Positions 19,901 through 27,724 of a DNA stretch of 64,000 nt are shown here, piece by piece. Below the pieces are notes generated by a model that had not been told where the DNA came from, ran no database searches, and saw only the letters and a list, made by a program, of their open reading frames with translations. Location: assembly GCA_965217825.1 (NCBI GenBank), contig OZ244571.1, positions 1,054,001 to 1,118,000 of the forward strand, in the 5' to 3' direction. The stretch comes from VXNE01 sp965217825 (GTDB taxonomy: Bacteria; Pseudomonadota; Gammaproteobacteria; Pseudomonadales; Azotimanducaceae). Positions within the stretch are counted from its first letter, which is position 1. Every line of letters starts with the position of its first letter. The position numbers and the translations under genes were made by a program.

Positions 19901-22900
19901 CCACAGACTCGCAACTTATCGACGAATTCGGCGAGGAACTGGCGCTCCTCTTTGAACGGGCTCGAGACACATCAGGCATCGTGGTTTGCGTCACACCTTT
20001 GCACAAACCTGGCACCTTGCTCGAGCAGATCGCCGATACGACATTAATCCGCGACAATCTCATGCCTCTGAGTGTCTTCTGTGAGCTACTCCGCATCGCC
20101 GGTCACTTGAGTGCCCAGGACTTCGAGCAAGTAAGCGGCTTAATTCAACCCCGTGACCTCTCGGTCCCCGCGTTCACGATCGCTGACCTTGAACGTCCAA
20201 TATTTGTAGACCGACTGGCTTTCCAGTACCTGCTAGACCCTAATATCCTTCCCGCCTTGGCCCCAAGCGGTATTCGGCTTCGCATCCACGACCTGGTCCT
20301 TCGCGAGATCCGCTCACTCTCCGACGAAGGCGATACGGGACGATCATTGATAGATCGCATCGAGGAAATACGGCATGTCTTGAGGGAGGGCATTGCCGCG
20401 GGAAGGGTTTCCTTCGCCGAACAGCTGCAGTCGGTGTCTCAACAACGTCAAACTTCCGGCTTCGAAGTAATGGCGTCGTTGTTGGGGGCTAGCCAGGACT
20501 GCGACGCTCTCCTCGTAGATGATCGATTCGTGAACAAATTCCCAATGGTCGAATCCTCGAACGGATCCTCTTCGCCGATCGCGTGCGTACTCGACCTACT
20601 GCGCCTTCTCTTGGCCCAAGGAAAAATCGACGACCACCAGCACTTGACGGCCCGCCAAAAGCTCCGTCAAGGCGGATTCGCGTTCATCCCGCTGGAATCC
20701 GATGATCTGTTGAAGCCGGTCTCAACGGTCCACGTTGACGACGATGCCCGTGTCATCGAGAACCGCGAGTTGACAGTCCTGCGGCAAACCGCTGCGCGCA
20801 TGCACTCTTTGGACTTCGCGACTCCCGAGGAGTCGCTGACCCTCTCGGCTTCGACAAAGCAAGCCGCAGTAGCCACCATTCAAGCCCTTTGGGAGGCGGA
20901 ATGCACAACCCAGACGGCTTCGTCGCGATCCAATTGGGTCTGGGACAACGTCATCGCGCCCTCACTCCCAAACCTCAGCGTGATATCCCAACCAACGAAC
21001 AGCACCCTCATCGGAGACCTTCTTTCCGTCCGCACCGGTATGCTGCTGTTGCCGCTCCCCACTTGGCCTGAAGACTTACACCAACGCTATCTTCAGTGGA
21101 TTGATGCCATCATCGCGCGCCTTCTTCCGGCCAACAGTGACAAGATAGAAGACGCCCTTCGATCCGCCCGGGAGGCCATCAGCGGACTTGACGTCAACCA
21201 AGCCGCCTACGGCAACCTGTTCTTCGCGAGATTGCCTGAGTCCGCACGGACTAAGATGACCAAGTTGTTTCCCGACTTCGCCACCACCTGCGGAATCGAA
21301 CTAGCCGAGGTCGTGTCCATTGGCCCTGACGTTAAACTGCCCGCCCTTGACCTACTGCATTCAGCCGCCCGTCTCTTGGATTCGAAAACCCCACAAAGCG
21401 TCAGCACGCTCGACGAGGCTTCAATCCGCCTCGTGCTCAACGATGCGGGCGACGTCACCATCGAACTACCTGCCTCGGACGATGGCCAACCCAACCTAGT
21501 CGCGATGCCACACCTCAATCTCCTATCGCCCAACATACAGGTCCGAGCCGCCACACTTGCGAACATCGTTCACAGTCTTGGTCCTACCGCCGACTACACG
21601 TCCCTTGCCGAGGACATCAATGCTCGGAAACCGAGTCCCGACGAGATGTCCCAAATACTTGGTGACCTTTCGACCGGCGTCGGCTCACTACAATCTCGTC
21701 TGGCGCGAAACCTGCGCCTCCGGCAACCGGTGCGACTTTCCGACTTTGTGCCGGATTCCCTCACCTACTTCGACTTAGCCGTGGGACCACGACCCGACGC
21801 GCCATCGCCCGATACTTACGTTGCCGACATCCTAACGCCCTATCGAAAGCAATTGATCACCCGAGACCTCGTCCGTGGTCTGGAAATCTGTTGCCACGGT
21901 GCGGTCCACCCGAGCCTCCTGCCCGCTCCCTGGCTGACAGATGTCTCAAACAACGACCTTTGGGCCGCCGTCGACTCAATCGGCACTGCCGGAGGCCCCT
22001 ATTTTCTATTGGCGCTTCTCGACATAAGCCTCGCAAGACGTGCGGATACACGCTTCGAACACCATGCGGAAACCCTCATTTCATTGTTGCTGGATCTCGA
22101 CTCGGACTACTACGAACTCTTCCCGTTGTTCTTCCAGTTGGTCTTCAATCAGATCAATCTACTGGAAAACGGGACAGGGCTACCGCCCTTCTGGAAGCGC
22201 CTGGCAGCCTGGACACAGGCCGGGGTCTGCATTCGGGCCATCGCTTCCACCAACTCGTTGAATCTTGCCGGCCTTGCAGACTGGATTCGTCACGGTTTCA
22301 CTACAGCGGGGCATTACGCCAACCTTGTCGACGGCAGAGTCGAGCCAATGATCCTTGCCTCCCGGGCCTCGAAGAGTTTGCTTCAAGCTCGCACTCTTCT
22401 AGGCCTCCAGACTCTCTGCGCGCAGTACGATCCCGAGTCACTTGGACTTCCTAGCATCGACCGAATCAACCAATGCTTATCCGAGAACATCGTACAACTC
22501 GGTCCCGGCATGTACATGCCAGGACCTCTGGCCGGCCACGCTCGGCCTGTGGAATCGCCCGACACCGACCTGAAGCGCCAGTTTCTCGGCTCCTCAGACC
22601 AAGACGCTGGGCAGCTGATGTCTGGACTGATGCTCGCCTCTCAGGTGTTTCGTCTCGGCGAATCAGACCTGGAGTGGGCGGCCGGTCTAGTCCAATCTGA
22701 CGAACCACACCCTAGAGTACATTCCGTTTCAGACCTGATGGCCTTACTCGATCCCGCCGCCGTTGTAGCTGCTGCAAACCGAAACGTGCCACTCGCCGAC
22801 GCGATCGCTGATGCCGTCGTGCGCGCTGCCCGCGACGTTACCGACGAAGAGACCGCATCCCTTACGCAACTACTATTGAATGCTGCATCTGCCCACGATA

Positions 22901-23127
22901 GCGACGACAATTGGTTCGCTTGGCTTGAATCCCAGTTCGCGCGTGTCGCTGCCAACCTACCCGGACCCCCGCGGGGAGCACTGCGTCTGTTCCTCGACTG
23001 CCTCTATCAGCTTGAGATCGCACTTCCCACAGCGCGTTGGTTCCACCTTCGCGCAAAATCCATTGCCTTGGCCGGCTCATCATCACCACCAATCCACACC
23101 AAAGTGAGCGACGATGACATCGAATAG
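16924..23127 (+). CDS. Giant alpha-solenoid protein with embedded PIN-like nuclease domain; candidate defence protein
   Basis: This 2067-residue protein is not a named family that I know. Residues 1-900 are almost wholly helical, with TPR-like pairs (for example LAKALALFHAGRLRDSRELND). At about 920-990 (VGLEITSVFVLAYLDILELAIDSFDHVTL) a stretch has the shape of a PIN first half but lacks the acidic residues. At about 1090-1260 a more convincing PIN-like domain follows, with D1096 (FVDRLAFQYLL), E1128 (LREIRSL), D1194 and D1199/D1200 (CDALLVDDRFVN). The remainder is again helical. A stop codon precedes ATG 16924, which fixes this start. The next gene begins inside its last 14 bases. It diverges from a type I restriction-modification operon, which suggests an antiviral role. 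Function is inferred only. Confidence 0.75.
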   Translation: MADAPFFAIALAFAKSLVLAPINYMGRLFAERKAARQTINPALLDEPIASSYARVSSASPQPGWWQAVSAAAGRAIVRPSFLAKLAVQDWLAEAAVADAFKKLTKLQIVGGDTKSSPQRAYLAQRYSDFTGEKAAFAHGPIDRLIQVLVAGCSYSLSPSDRFIAGAFQELYGKLNQRFDALEADRDAELHEAISALESSPRNSQTARASHELHTIVSLRTFDEDLALKRIRRLLARLEADLLAADRQCKEEIRLWAARLLATRGDTLHFAQQIRDDIEENNPDADLAAIDALAAETQGNPEIAMRLIRDKRDPDCRSVLFHLMIRHKGSTEALEWFDRQPQNDDAGFLSAAGWLAWAICVAKASGPITLLSRLPLLEVHWEEIPGLALLEAATNAAMLIPEELRDAFWQHYPLYAGIRPPQGHDPQAHHERATKCIAFVRKSARGRVSDAWDAELDGWHLWLQLMDPDPEHAKEARNHLSHQMAEGDRAVNAVAFAHAFEIEFPTEPLAHHLRERESLGGLNDSELGAEFLLNLKIMTPADFAAYVTTKRERLLQVLVPEFVTAVHVQAVAEAEGPEMAEQLVQEYGDLIGSDQSSRLGVMIAVQAGADPRSQLEENYRRTDQLTDLVNLINFLKQSSDYEALQPLARSHFARIRNVANALDVVQCLLDTDPPDHQSAIRFLDDIPDLLEQSQDLVLAKALALFHAGRLRDSRELNDAVLRDHMRPDSLRLDLGLAIALGDWDRIGEITTRAWEAHSHLAPHDLMRFAHVAASQDPTPDRALQFASAAVAARGDDAAVLAGAYGLHFKVGRDRDADPAWLAKAVDLSSTADGPIWKCDIHEVTASWLPEREARAREIEAKWLAGEIPIGMVASFFNVPLARLFLHTTAQNAVQPDGRRLSVLPIISGTHTPVDLQPAMTVGLEITSVFVLAYLDILELAIDSFDHVTLAPNTMERLFYERTEAAFHQPSRVDSAKTALRLHLSGNIFVEDGQPTDSQLIDEFGEELALLFERARDTSGIVVCVTPLHKPGTLLEQIADTTLIRDNLMPLSVFCELLRIAGHLSAQDFEQVSGLIQPRDLSVPAFTIADLERPIFVDRLAFQYLLDPNILPALAPSGIRLRIHDLVLREIRSLSDEGDTGRSLIDRIEEIRHVLREGIAAGRVSFAEQLQSVSQQRQTSGFEVMASLLGASQDCDALLVDDRFVNKFPMVESSNGSSSPIACVLDLLRLLLAQGKIDDHQHLTARQKLRQGGFAFIPLESDDLLKPVSTVHVDDDARVIENRELTVLRQTAARMHSLDFATPEESLTLSASTKQAAVATIQALWEAECTTQTASSRSNWVWDNVIAPSLPNLSVISQPTNSTLIGDLLSVRTGMLLLPLPTWPEDLHQRYLQWIDAIIARLLPANSDKIEDALRSAREAISGLDVNQAAYGNLFFARLPESARTKMTKLFPDFATTCGIELAEVVSIGPDVKLPALDLLHSAARLLDSKTPQSVSTLDEASIRLVLNDAGDVTIELPASDDGQPNLVAMPHLNLLSPNIQVRAATLANIVHSLGPTADYTSLAEDINARKPSPDEMSQILGDLSTGVGSLQSRLARNLRLRQPVRLSDFVPDSLTYFDLAVGPRPDAPSPDTYVADILTPYRKQLITRDLVRGLEICCHGAVHPSLLPAPWLTDVSNNDLWAAVDSIGTAGGPYFLLALLDISLARRADTRFEHHAETLISLLLDLDSDYYELFPLFFQLVFNQINLLENGTGLPPFWKRLAAWTQAGVCIRAIASTNSLNLAGLADWIRHGFTTAGHYANLVDGRVEPMILASRASKSLLQARTLLGLQTLCAQYDPESLGLPSIDRINQCLSENIVQLGPGMYMPGPLAGHARPVESPDTDLKRQFLGSSDQDAGQLMSGLMLASQVFRLGESDLEWAAGLVQSDEPHPRVHSVSDLMALLDPAAVVAAANRNVPLADAIADAVVRAARDVTDEETASLTQLLLNAASAHDSDDNWFAWLESQFARVAANLPGPPRGALRLFLDCLYQLEIALPTARWFHLRAKSIALAGSSSPPIHTKVSDDDIE

Positions 23128-24097
23128 CCTACGATCCCGTACCATCTTCCCGTCCAAACCGACGACTGATTATCTGTCAGTTTGTCTAACGCCACCCGAG
23201 TTGGTCCACAAGCTGACTTGGAGCGGCCTTGTAAGCCCGTCGCCCCGCCGTCCTGCTGACCAAATCTCGCCTCAGCTTGCGTTCTCCGGACCGCGTTCCA
23301 CGCTCCCACGCGTATCCGGTCCACAGGAGTCCGTGCGCCTACTCGTTAACTCCAATGCCGACCGCGCTCAAAACGCCCTGTGGCTCTCCATGATCGCGAT
23401 CCAACTCCTCGATTCCAGTTTGCAAAGTCGGGGCCAAGCCTTGGATCCAGCTGCAATTGCAGGATTCATCCGTTTCCTACATCACGAGGCACCCCGTCAG
23501 CCGGCCAAGCTCGATATCAGCCCTGACAACCTGCTCACTGCACTTTGGACCAACCATCAGCATGATAGCCTTGAGCTCCGATTCCACGATGCGCACACAG
23601 TTTCGTACTCGATTGTTCGACGAATACCCGGCAATGAATCTGAACCCAGCATCTCCGGAACCGGTGGGCAAGACCACCTTCAACAGGTCATATCCGCGTT
23701 TGGCGCGGAGAATCTGTTCGACCCGGATCGCGCCGGATGGCCGCACAGGTCGCCGGATACTCGGCAGCTACTTGATAGGTTGGATGTCCTGTCGCGACCT
23801 GACACTGATCGCTCGCCAGGGGCAGTTCCGCCAGATCCGCAAGCCTTGCAGGATGCTCGTGCTTTCGTCCTGAGCCTGCCCAATGGGCTTGTGCATCTAC
23901 CTGACGTCGGCCTAGCGGATGATGGCGAGGTCAATTTTCTGTGGAAGGACGCCAGGATCCACGTAGACCTGGGGTTCTACGGATGCGGCACGTTCTCCTA
24001 CTACGCGCGCGACGACAAAGGCAATGAGTACCTAGAGGATGAGTGCCGTGTGGCGCATGGTCTGCCGAGCGATCTGACCGCGCTGCTCACGCGCTGA
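23114..24097 (+). CDS. Second gene of the solenoid/PIN operon, unknown function
   Basis: A 327-residue soluble protein without a signal peptide or transmembrane segment. Its ATG overlaps the end of the giant gene by 14 bases, so the two are probably translationally coupled and their products may interact. The C-terminal 90 residues look best conserved in character: FVLSLPNGLVHLPDVGLADDG, then alternating strands with FLWKD, VDLGFYGCGTFSYYARDD and a closing GLPSDLTALL. I know no domain name for this. The middle (about 90-190) is helical. It may be an accessory or inhibitory subunit of the PIN-like nuclease. Confidence 0.7.
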   Translation: MTSNSLRSRTIFPSKPTTDYLSVCLTPPELVHKLTWSGLVSPSPRRPADQISPQLAFSGPRSTLPRVSGPQESVRLLVNSNADRAQNALWLSMIAIQLLDSSLQSRGQALDPAAIAGFIRFLHHEAPRQPAKLDISPDNLLTALWTNHQHDSLELRFHDAHTVSYSIVRRIPGNESEPSISGTGGQDHLQQVISAFGAENLFDPDRAGWPHRSPDTRQLLDRLDVLSRPDTDRSPGAVPPDPQALQDARAFVLSLPNGLVHLPDVGLADDGEVNFLWKDARIHVDLGFYGCGTFSYYARDDKGNEYLEDECRVAHGLPSDLTALLTR

Positions 24098-24102
24098 GTC
24101 CC

Positions 24103-24348
24103 TTGTCACCGCCACACTTGGATGAGGGCATCAGTGCCGCACCTGGGCTTTCGCCTGGCGTAGTGCGGGACAAGGAGTACCTTCTGCGCGAGATGTTCGA
24201 TCCAGAGCATGTCAAGGACGGAGAGATCCTCGTGCGGGCAATTCCGGTAAGGGATCTTCGCCAAAGCGGCTTCTCTCTGCACCGTATGACGTATGTGTCG
24301 AGGCAGTTCGTGGAGGATGCCGTGCGACAACGACTGGCGCTGCCTAGG
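24103..24348 (+). pseudogene. Third gene of the solenoid/PIN operon, 5' part, interrupted by an IS
   Basis: The frame begins six bases after the second gene. TTG 24103 or TTG 24118 could be the start; an ATG at 24043 inside the preceding gene is a further option. Visible features are LLREMFDPEHVKDG and AIPVRDLRQSGFSLHRMTYVS, in a compact alpha/beta style. The frame reaches the CCTAGG at 24343-24348, after which the IS begins. Joined directly to 26321, the frame continues without a stop to 26581 and gives about 168 residues. As it stands the product ends in 13 foreign codons at 24387. Confidence 0.75.
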
Positions 24349-26314
24349 CTGAACTTCCAGACCAACCCAAGCGTATTTTGGCCTTAAGTCTCTAATTCAA
24401 CGGGATTCCTTGCGCCGGTCGAGCAGGAATGTGTAGCCATGTAATAAGTTGATTTTGTGCGGCATATGTGTTTACATGGCGATGTATCCTTTCGAATCAA
24501 GTAGCCATGTACATCGAAAGCGTCCCCAACCGCAACTCGCCCCCCGCCGTGCTCCTGCGCGAGTCCTTCCGCGACGCCGGCAAGGTCAGGAAACGCACCC
24601 TCGCCAACCTCTCCAAATGGCCCCCGACGCTGGTCGAGGGCCTGCGCGTGCTGCTCAAGGGCGGCGCCGCGGTGTCCCGCCTCGACGACGCCTTCGACAT
24701 CGTTCGCTCTCGGCCCCACGGCCATGTCGCCGCCGCGCTCGGGACGCTGCGCGAGCTGCGGCTGGACCGGACGATCGCCGGCGCGGACTCGCCCGAGCGC
24801 CGGCGCGTGCTGGCGATGATCGTCGCCCGGATCGTCGACCCCGGCTCGAAACTGGCCGCCGCCCGGGGCTTGGCCGAGGCGACCGCGCGCGACTCGCTCG
24901 CCGAGACGCTGGGGCTGGAAGACTGCGGCGAGGACGATCTCTACGCCGCCATGGACTGGCTGCTCAAGCGCCGGGACGCCATCGAGCGGCGCTTGGCCAA
25001 GCGGCATCTCGAGGACGGCGCCCTGGTGCTTTACGACCTGACGTCGGTGTGGCTGGAAGGGCGCCGCTGTCCGCTGGCCAAGCGCGGGTACTCCCGCGAC
25101 GGCAAGCGCGGCAAGCTGCAGATCGAGTTCGGGCTGTTGTGCGACGCCGAGGGCCGTCCGGTGGCGGTCGAGGTGTTCGACGGCAACACGGCGGACCCGG
25201 CCACCGTGGGCGCGCAGATCGACAAGCTGCGGCATCGGTTCGGGTTCTCCAGGGTGGTGCTGGTGGGCGACCGCGGGATGTTGACCGAGGCGCGCATCCG
25301 CGAGGAGGTGAGGCCGTCCGGCCTGGACTGGATCAGCGCGCTGCGGGGTCCGGCGGTCCGCTCCCTGGTGGAGTCCGGCGCGGTGCAGCTGTCGCTGTTC
25401 GACGAGACCGACCTGGTGGAGATCCGAAGCGACGCCTATCCGGGCGAGCGCCTCATGGTGTGCCGCAATCCGCTGCTGGCGGAGGAGCGGGCGCGCAAGC
25501 GGGAAGAGCTGCTCCGGGCCACCGAGGCGTTGCTCGATCCCGTCGCGGCGGCCGCGAGGCGGGAGAAGCGGCGCCTGAAGGGCGCGGACAAGATCGGCGT
25601 GCGGGTGGGCAAGGTCGTCGGCAAATACAAGATGGCCAAGCACTTCGATCTGGATATCGAAGAGGACTCGTTCGGCTATCGGCGGAAGCCCGAGACCATC
25701 GCCGCGGAGGCGGCGCTGGACGGCTTGTACGTCGTGCGCACCAGCTTGGCGGAGACGCGACTCGACGCCGAGGGCGCCGTGCGCGCCTACAAGCGCCTGA
25801 GCGCGGTCGAGCGCGCCTTCCGCAGCCTGAAGACCGTGGACCTGAAGGTGCGGCCCGTGTTCCACCGAACCGCCGACCGGGTCCGCGCGCATGTGTTCCT
25901 GTGCATGCTGGCCTATTACGTGGAATGGCATATGCGCCAGCGGCTCAAGCCGCTGCTGTTCGACGATCACGACCCGGCCGCCGCCGAGGCGGCGCGCACA
26001 TCCATCGTGGCGCCGGCGAAGGTCTCCGACGCCGCCAGGGAAAAAGCCCGCGGCAAACGCACCGCCGACGGTCTGCCGGTGCACAGCTTCCGCACCCTGC
26101 TCGGCGACCTGGCGACGATCGCCAGAAACCGGGTCGTCCCCCGAGTGTCCGGCGCCGTGCCGTTCGAAGTCCTCACCCGGCCCACCGCGCTACAGCGCGA
26201 AGCCTTCAAGCTCCTGGGCGTGCGCCCATAGGACGTACCCAGTAACGATCGCCCGATTTTTTTGATTTACCCGAAAAAACAACGGGTTAGATCGTGTGAC
26301 GCCTCGAAGTTCAG
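24349..26314 (+). mobile_element. IS1634-type insertion sequence with CCTAGG target duplication
   Basis: The element is 1966 bp with one transposase gene. Its ends are inverted repeats, CTGAACTTC at 24349-24357 and GAAGTTCAG at 26306-26314, with weaker similarity beyond. CCTAGG occurs directly on both sides (24343-24348 and 26315-26320) and is read as the 6-bp target duplication. Deleting the element and one CCTAGG rebuilds the reading frame of the interrupted gene, which supports these limits independently. Confidence 0.85.
24507..26231 (+). CDS. IS1634-family (IS4 superfamily) transposase
   Basis: A DDE-type transposase of 574 residues from ATG 24507, the first start in the conserved region (MYIESVPNRNSPP). 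Typical segments are ALVLYDLTSVWLEG with the first aspartate, GYSRDGKRGKLQIEFGLL, VVLVGDRGMLTEARI with the second, and the YREK-like region IRAYKRLSAVERAFRSLKTVDLK, which carries the catalytic glutamate (here VRAYKRL with VERAFRSLK). The C-terminus RPVFHRTADRVRAHVFLCMLAYYVEWHM is family-typical. The gene looks intact, so the element may still be active. Confidence 0.9.
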   Translation: MYIESVPNRNSPPAVLLRESFRDAGKVRKRTLANLSKWPPTLVEGLRVLLKGGAAVSRLDDAFDIVRSRPHGHVAAALGTLRELRLDRTIAGADSPERRRVLAMIVARIVDPGSKLAAARGLAEATARDSLAETLGLEDCGEDDLYAAMDWLLKRRDAIERRLAKRHLEDGALVLYDLTSVWLEGRRCPLAKRGYSRDGKRGKLQIEFGLLCDAEGRPVAVEVFDGNTADPATVGAQIDKLRHRFGFSRVVLVGDRGMLTEARIREEVRPSGLDWISALRGPAVRSLVESGAVQLSLFDETDLVEIRSDAYPGERLMVCRNPLLAEERARKREELLRATEALLDPVAAAARREKRRLKGADKIGVRVGKVVGKYKMAKHFDLDIEEDSFGYRRKPETIAAEAALDGLYVVRTSLAETRLDAEGAVRAYKRLSAVERAFRSLKTVDLKVRPVFHRTADRVRAHVFLCMLAYYVEWHMRQRLKPLLFDDHDPAAAEAARTSIVAPAKVSDAAREKARGKRTADGLPVHSFRTLLGDLATIARNRVVPRVSGAVPFEVLTRPTALQREAFKLLGVRP

Positions 26315-26320
26315 CCTAGG

Positions 26321-26581
26321 AAGACGCCGTGGCGCGATGCAGGTGTGGCGGTGCTTCATTCCACGGAGATCCGGAGTAAGCGACTGGATGCAGACCAAGC
26401 ACGAGCGTTCGTGATCATCGACACAGCGACGGTGGAAAACCCAGGCCACGCGAGTCTCCTTGCCGCCGAACCCGACCGCGGGCCGGCGCATGCGCGCAAG
26501 CTCCGCGCCCTTCTCCTGCCTCTCTTGCACCGGCGAACGAGCATCAAGGAGGCCTACGAGAGCTTGGCGGACAGACCTTAG
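26321..26581 (+). pseudogene. Third gene of the solenoid/PIN operon, 3' part, beyond the IS
   Basis: This segment opens in the same frame as the 5' part once the IS is removed: ...LALPR joined to KTPWRDAGVAVL. It then reads ADQARAFVIIDTATVENPGHASLL and AHARKLRALLLPLL to a TAG at 26579. The strand-helix pattern and the closing amphipathic helix look like the natural C-terminus of a small soluble protein. It has no start of its own except a GTG at 26345 without a ribosome-binding site, so it is probably not made. No family name is known to me. Confidence 0.75.
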
Positions 26582-26699
26582 CCCGGCTTCGACAACTCGG
26601 CGTTGACATGCTCGCAACTCATTGATTTCTAGTTCATGAGGGCCGAAAGGTCGGCATTGCGAGGAACCTCTGGAGAGGTTTGCTTTCGGGGCTCTTTCT

Positions 26700-27120
26700 G
26701 ACCGATATTCGCAGCGGGGGCTGTTCCGGCAGTGTCAGATCGAGTTGACGCACCAGCAGTTGCTGATGCCGGGTGAGATCGGTGCGGAGTGGCAGCACGA
26801 GATGTCAGTCGGTGGTCGGGAAGTGGACAACCACCACCTGCATGGTCGAAAACTCATCCAGAACGGCCCGCGGCGTCAGTCCCGGCGCGCGCGGCTGGGC
26901 CAGATTCTTCAGAGTGATGTGCAGGCAGTAGGGGACGAAGGCCACGAAGATATGCGCCTCGTCCGCTTCCCGCGCTGATGGAAGACCGGGGGGATGGCGA
27001 GATCGTGATTGGGTTCCCTGAACGCCTGCTCGATCTGGATGGGACGTGTTTGTTGGCGCCATAACGTCGCCGGATTCTTGCGAACAGGTTGGAGCGCAGC
27101 AGATAGCGGTCCTCGAGGCG
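26700..27120 (-). pseudogene. C-terminal remnant of another IS1634-like transposase
   Basis: On the minus strand, pieces in shifted frames read DRYLLRSNL, EADEAHIFVAFVPYCLHITL, APGLTPRAVLDEF and VVVHFPTTD, then after a frameshift LVRQLDLTLPEQPP. This is the usual C-terminal end of IS4/IS1634-group transposases. At least two frameshifts are present and the 5' two thirds are missing. Its broken end lies about 12 bases from the right 234-bp repeat. The stretch 26582-26699 shows nothing else. Confidence 0.65.
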
Positions 27121-27132
27121 CCGGGCCCTGTC

Positions 27133-27366
27133 GTCATGACCACGATCTCCACGATCATGGGCTCGATCCCGCTGATTCTCGCGACGGGAGCGGGCTCGGA
27201 AAGCCGCATGGTGCTCGGCATCGTGGTGTTCTCCGGGGTGTCGCTCGCGACCTTCCTGACGCTGTTCATCGTGCCGTCGTTCTACGCGCTGCTCGCGCGG
27301 CGGACCGGGTCGCCGCAATCCGTGTCGCGCCGGCTGGCGAGCCACCTGGGAAGCGCCCGTTAGCCG
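27133..27366 (+). repeat. Right copy of the 234-bp perfect direct repeat
   Basis: Identical to 9848-10081 over its full length, in the same orientation. Here it is only the 3' end of the RND permease gene (from VMTTISTIMGS to the stop at 27363) with no start of its own, so any translation would be of a 77-residue tail. It marks the right edge of the accessory island; 27367 onward is presumably the original downstream flank. Confidence 0.95.
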
Positions 27367-27383
27367 TGCCGGCCGCGCCGGCA
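27367..27383 (+). terminator. GC-rich hairpin after the right repeat copy
   Basis: TGCCGGC-CGC-GCCGGCA is a 7-bp perfect stem with a 3-base loop right after the repeat. It has the same size and nearly the same place relative to the stop codon as the hairpin at 10080-10096 but a different sequence. No U-run follows. Confidence 0.4.
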
Positions 27384-27455
27384 ACGACGCGCTGTCCCTG
27401 TCTCAAGTACCTGTGCCAATGAACTTACTGGCGTAGGCCCACGGGTGACCCGACC

Positions 27456-27724
27456 CTAGTGTCGTGTCACACGCGTTCTGGCGCTTCAGAGTTCGCCATG
27501 CGCGTCAATGCAAGGCGTGGTCCGCAGGGAATATCTGGCATATTTGCAAGGGCCACAACGCGGCAGTGGCGTGCATGGCGATCTCCCGAAGGGCGCGCCC
27601 CACGGGGCCTGTGGCGGTGTTGCGCCCCTTGGAAATGGAGCCGACCATTCCCGGCGGGGACGCGCCTTGCCACAGACCCCGTGGGACGCGCTGAAGCGTC
27701 ATAACTCGTGTGACACGACACTAG
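27456..27724. mobile_element. 269-bp MITE-like element with 34-bp terminal inverted repeats
   Basis: The ends begin CTAGTGTCGTGTCACACG (27456-27473) and its exact complement (27707-27724). The inverted repeats continue to about 34 bp with three mismatches. Both ends carry CTAG, so the target duplication is TA or CTAG, as for IS630-like elements. There is no convincing gene inside. The right end supplies the last codons and the stop of the neighbouring solute-binding protein. Part of the interior is related to 49287-49360. Confidence 0.75.

Noticed and set aside
24384..26245. Long frames on both strands over the IS1634-type element
   Set aside because: They overlap the transposase in other frames and have no conserved residues.
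27046..27363. A 105-codon frame ending like an RND permease
   Set aside because: It is the duplicated 3' end of the permease gene preceded by transposase debris, not a gene.
27464..27702. Short open frames inside the 269-bp MITE
   Set aside because: They are present on both strands, lack ribosome-binding sites and are explained by the repeat.
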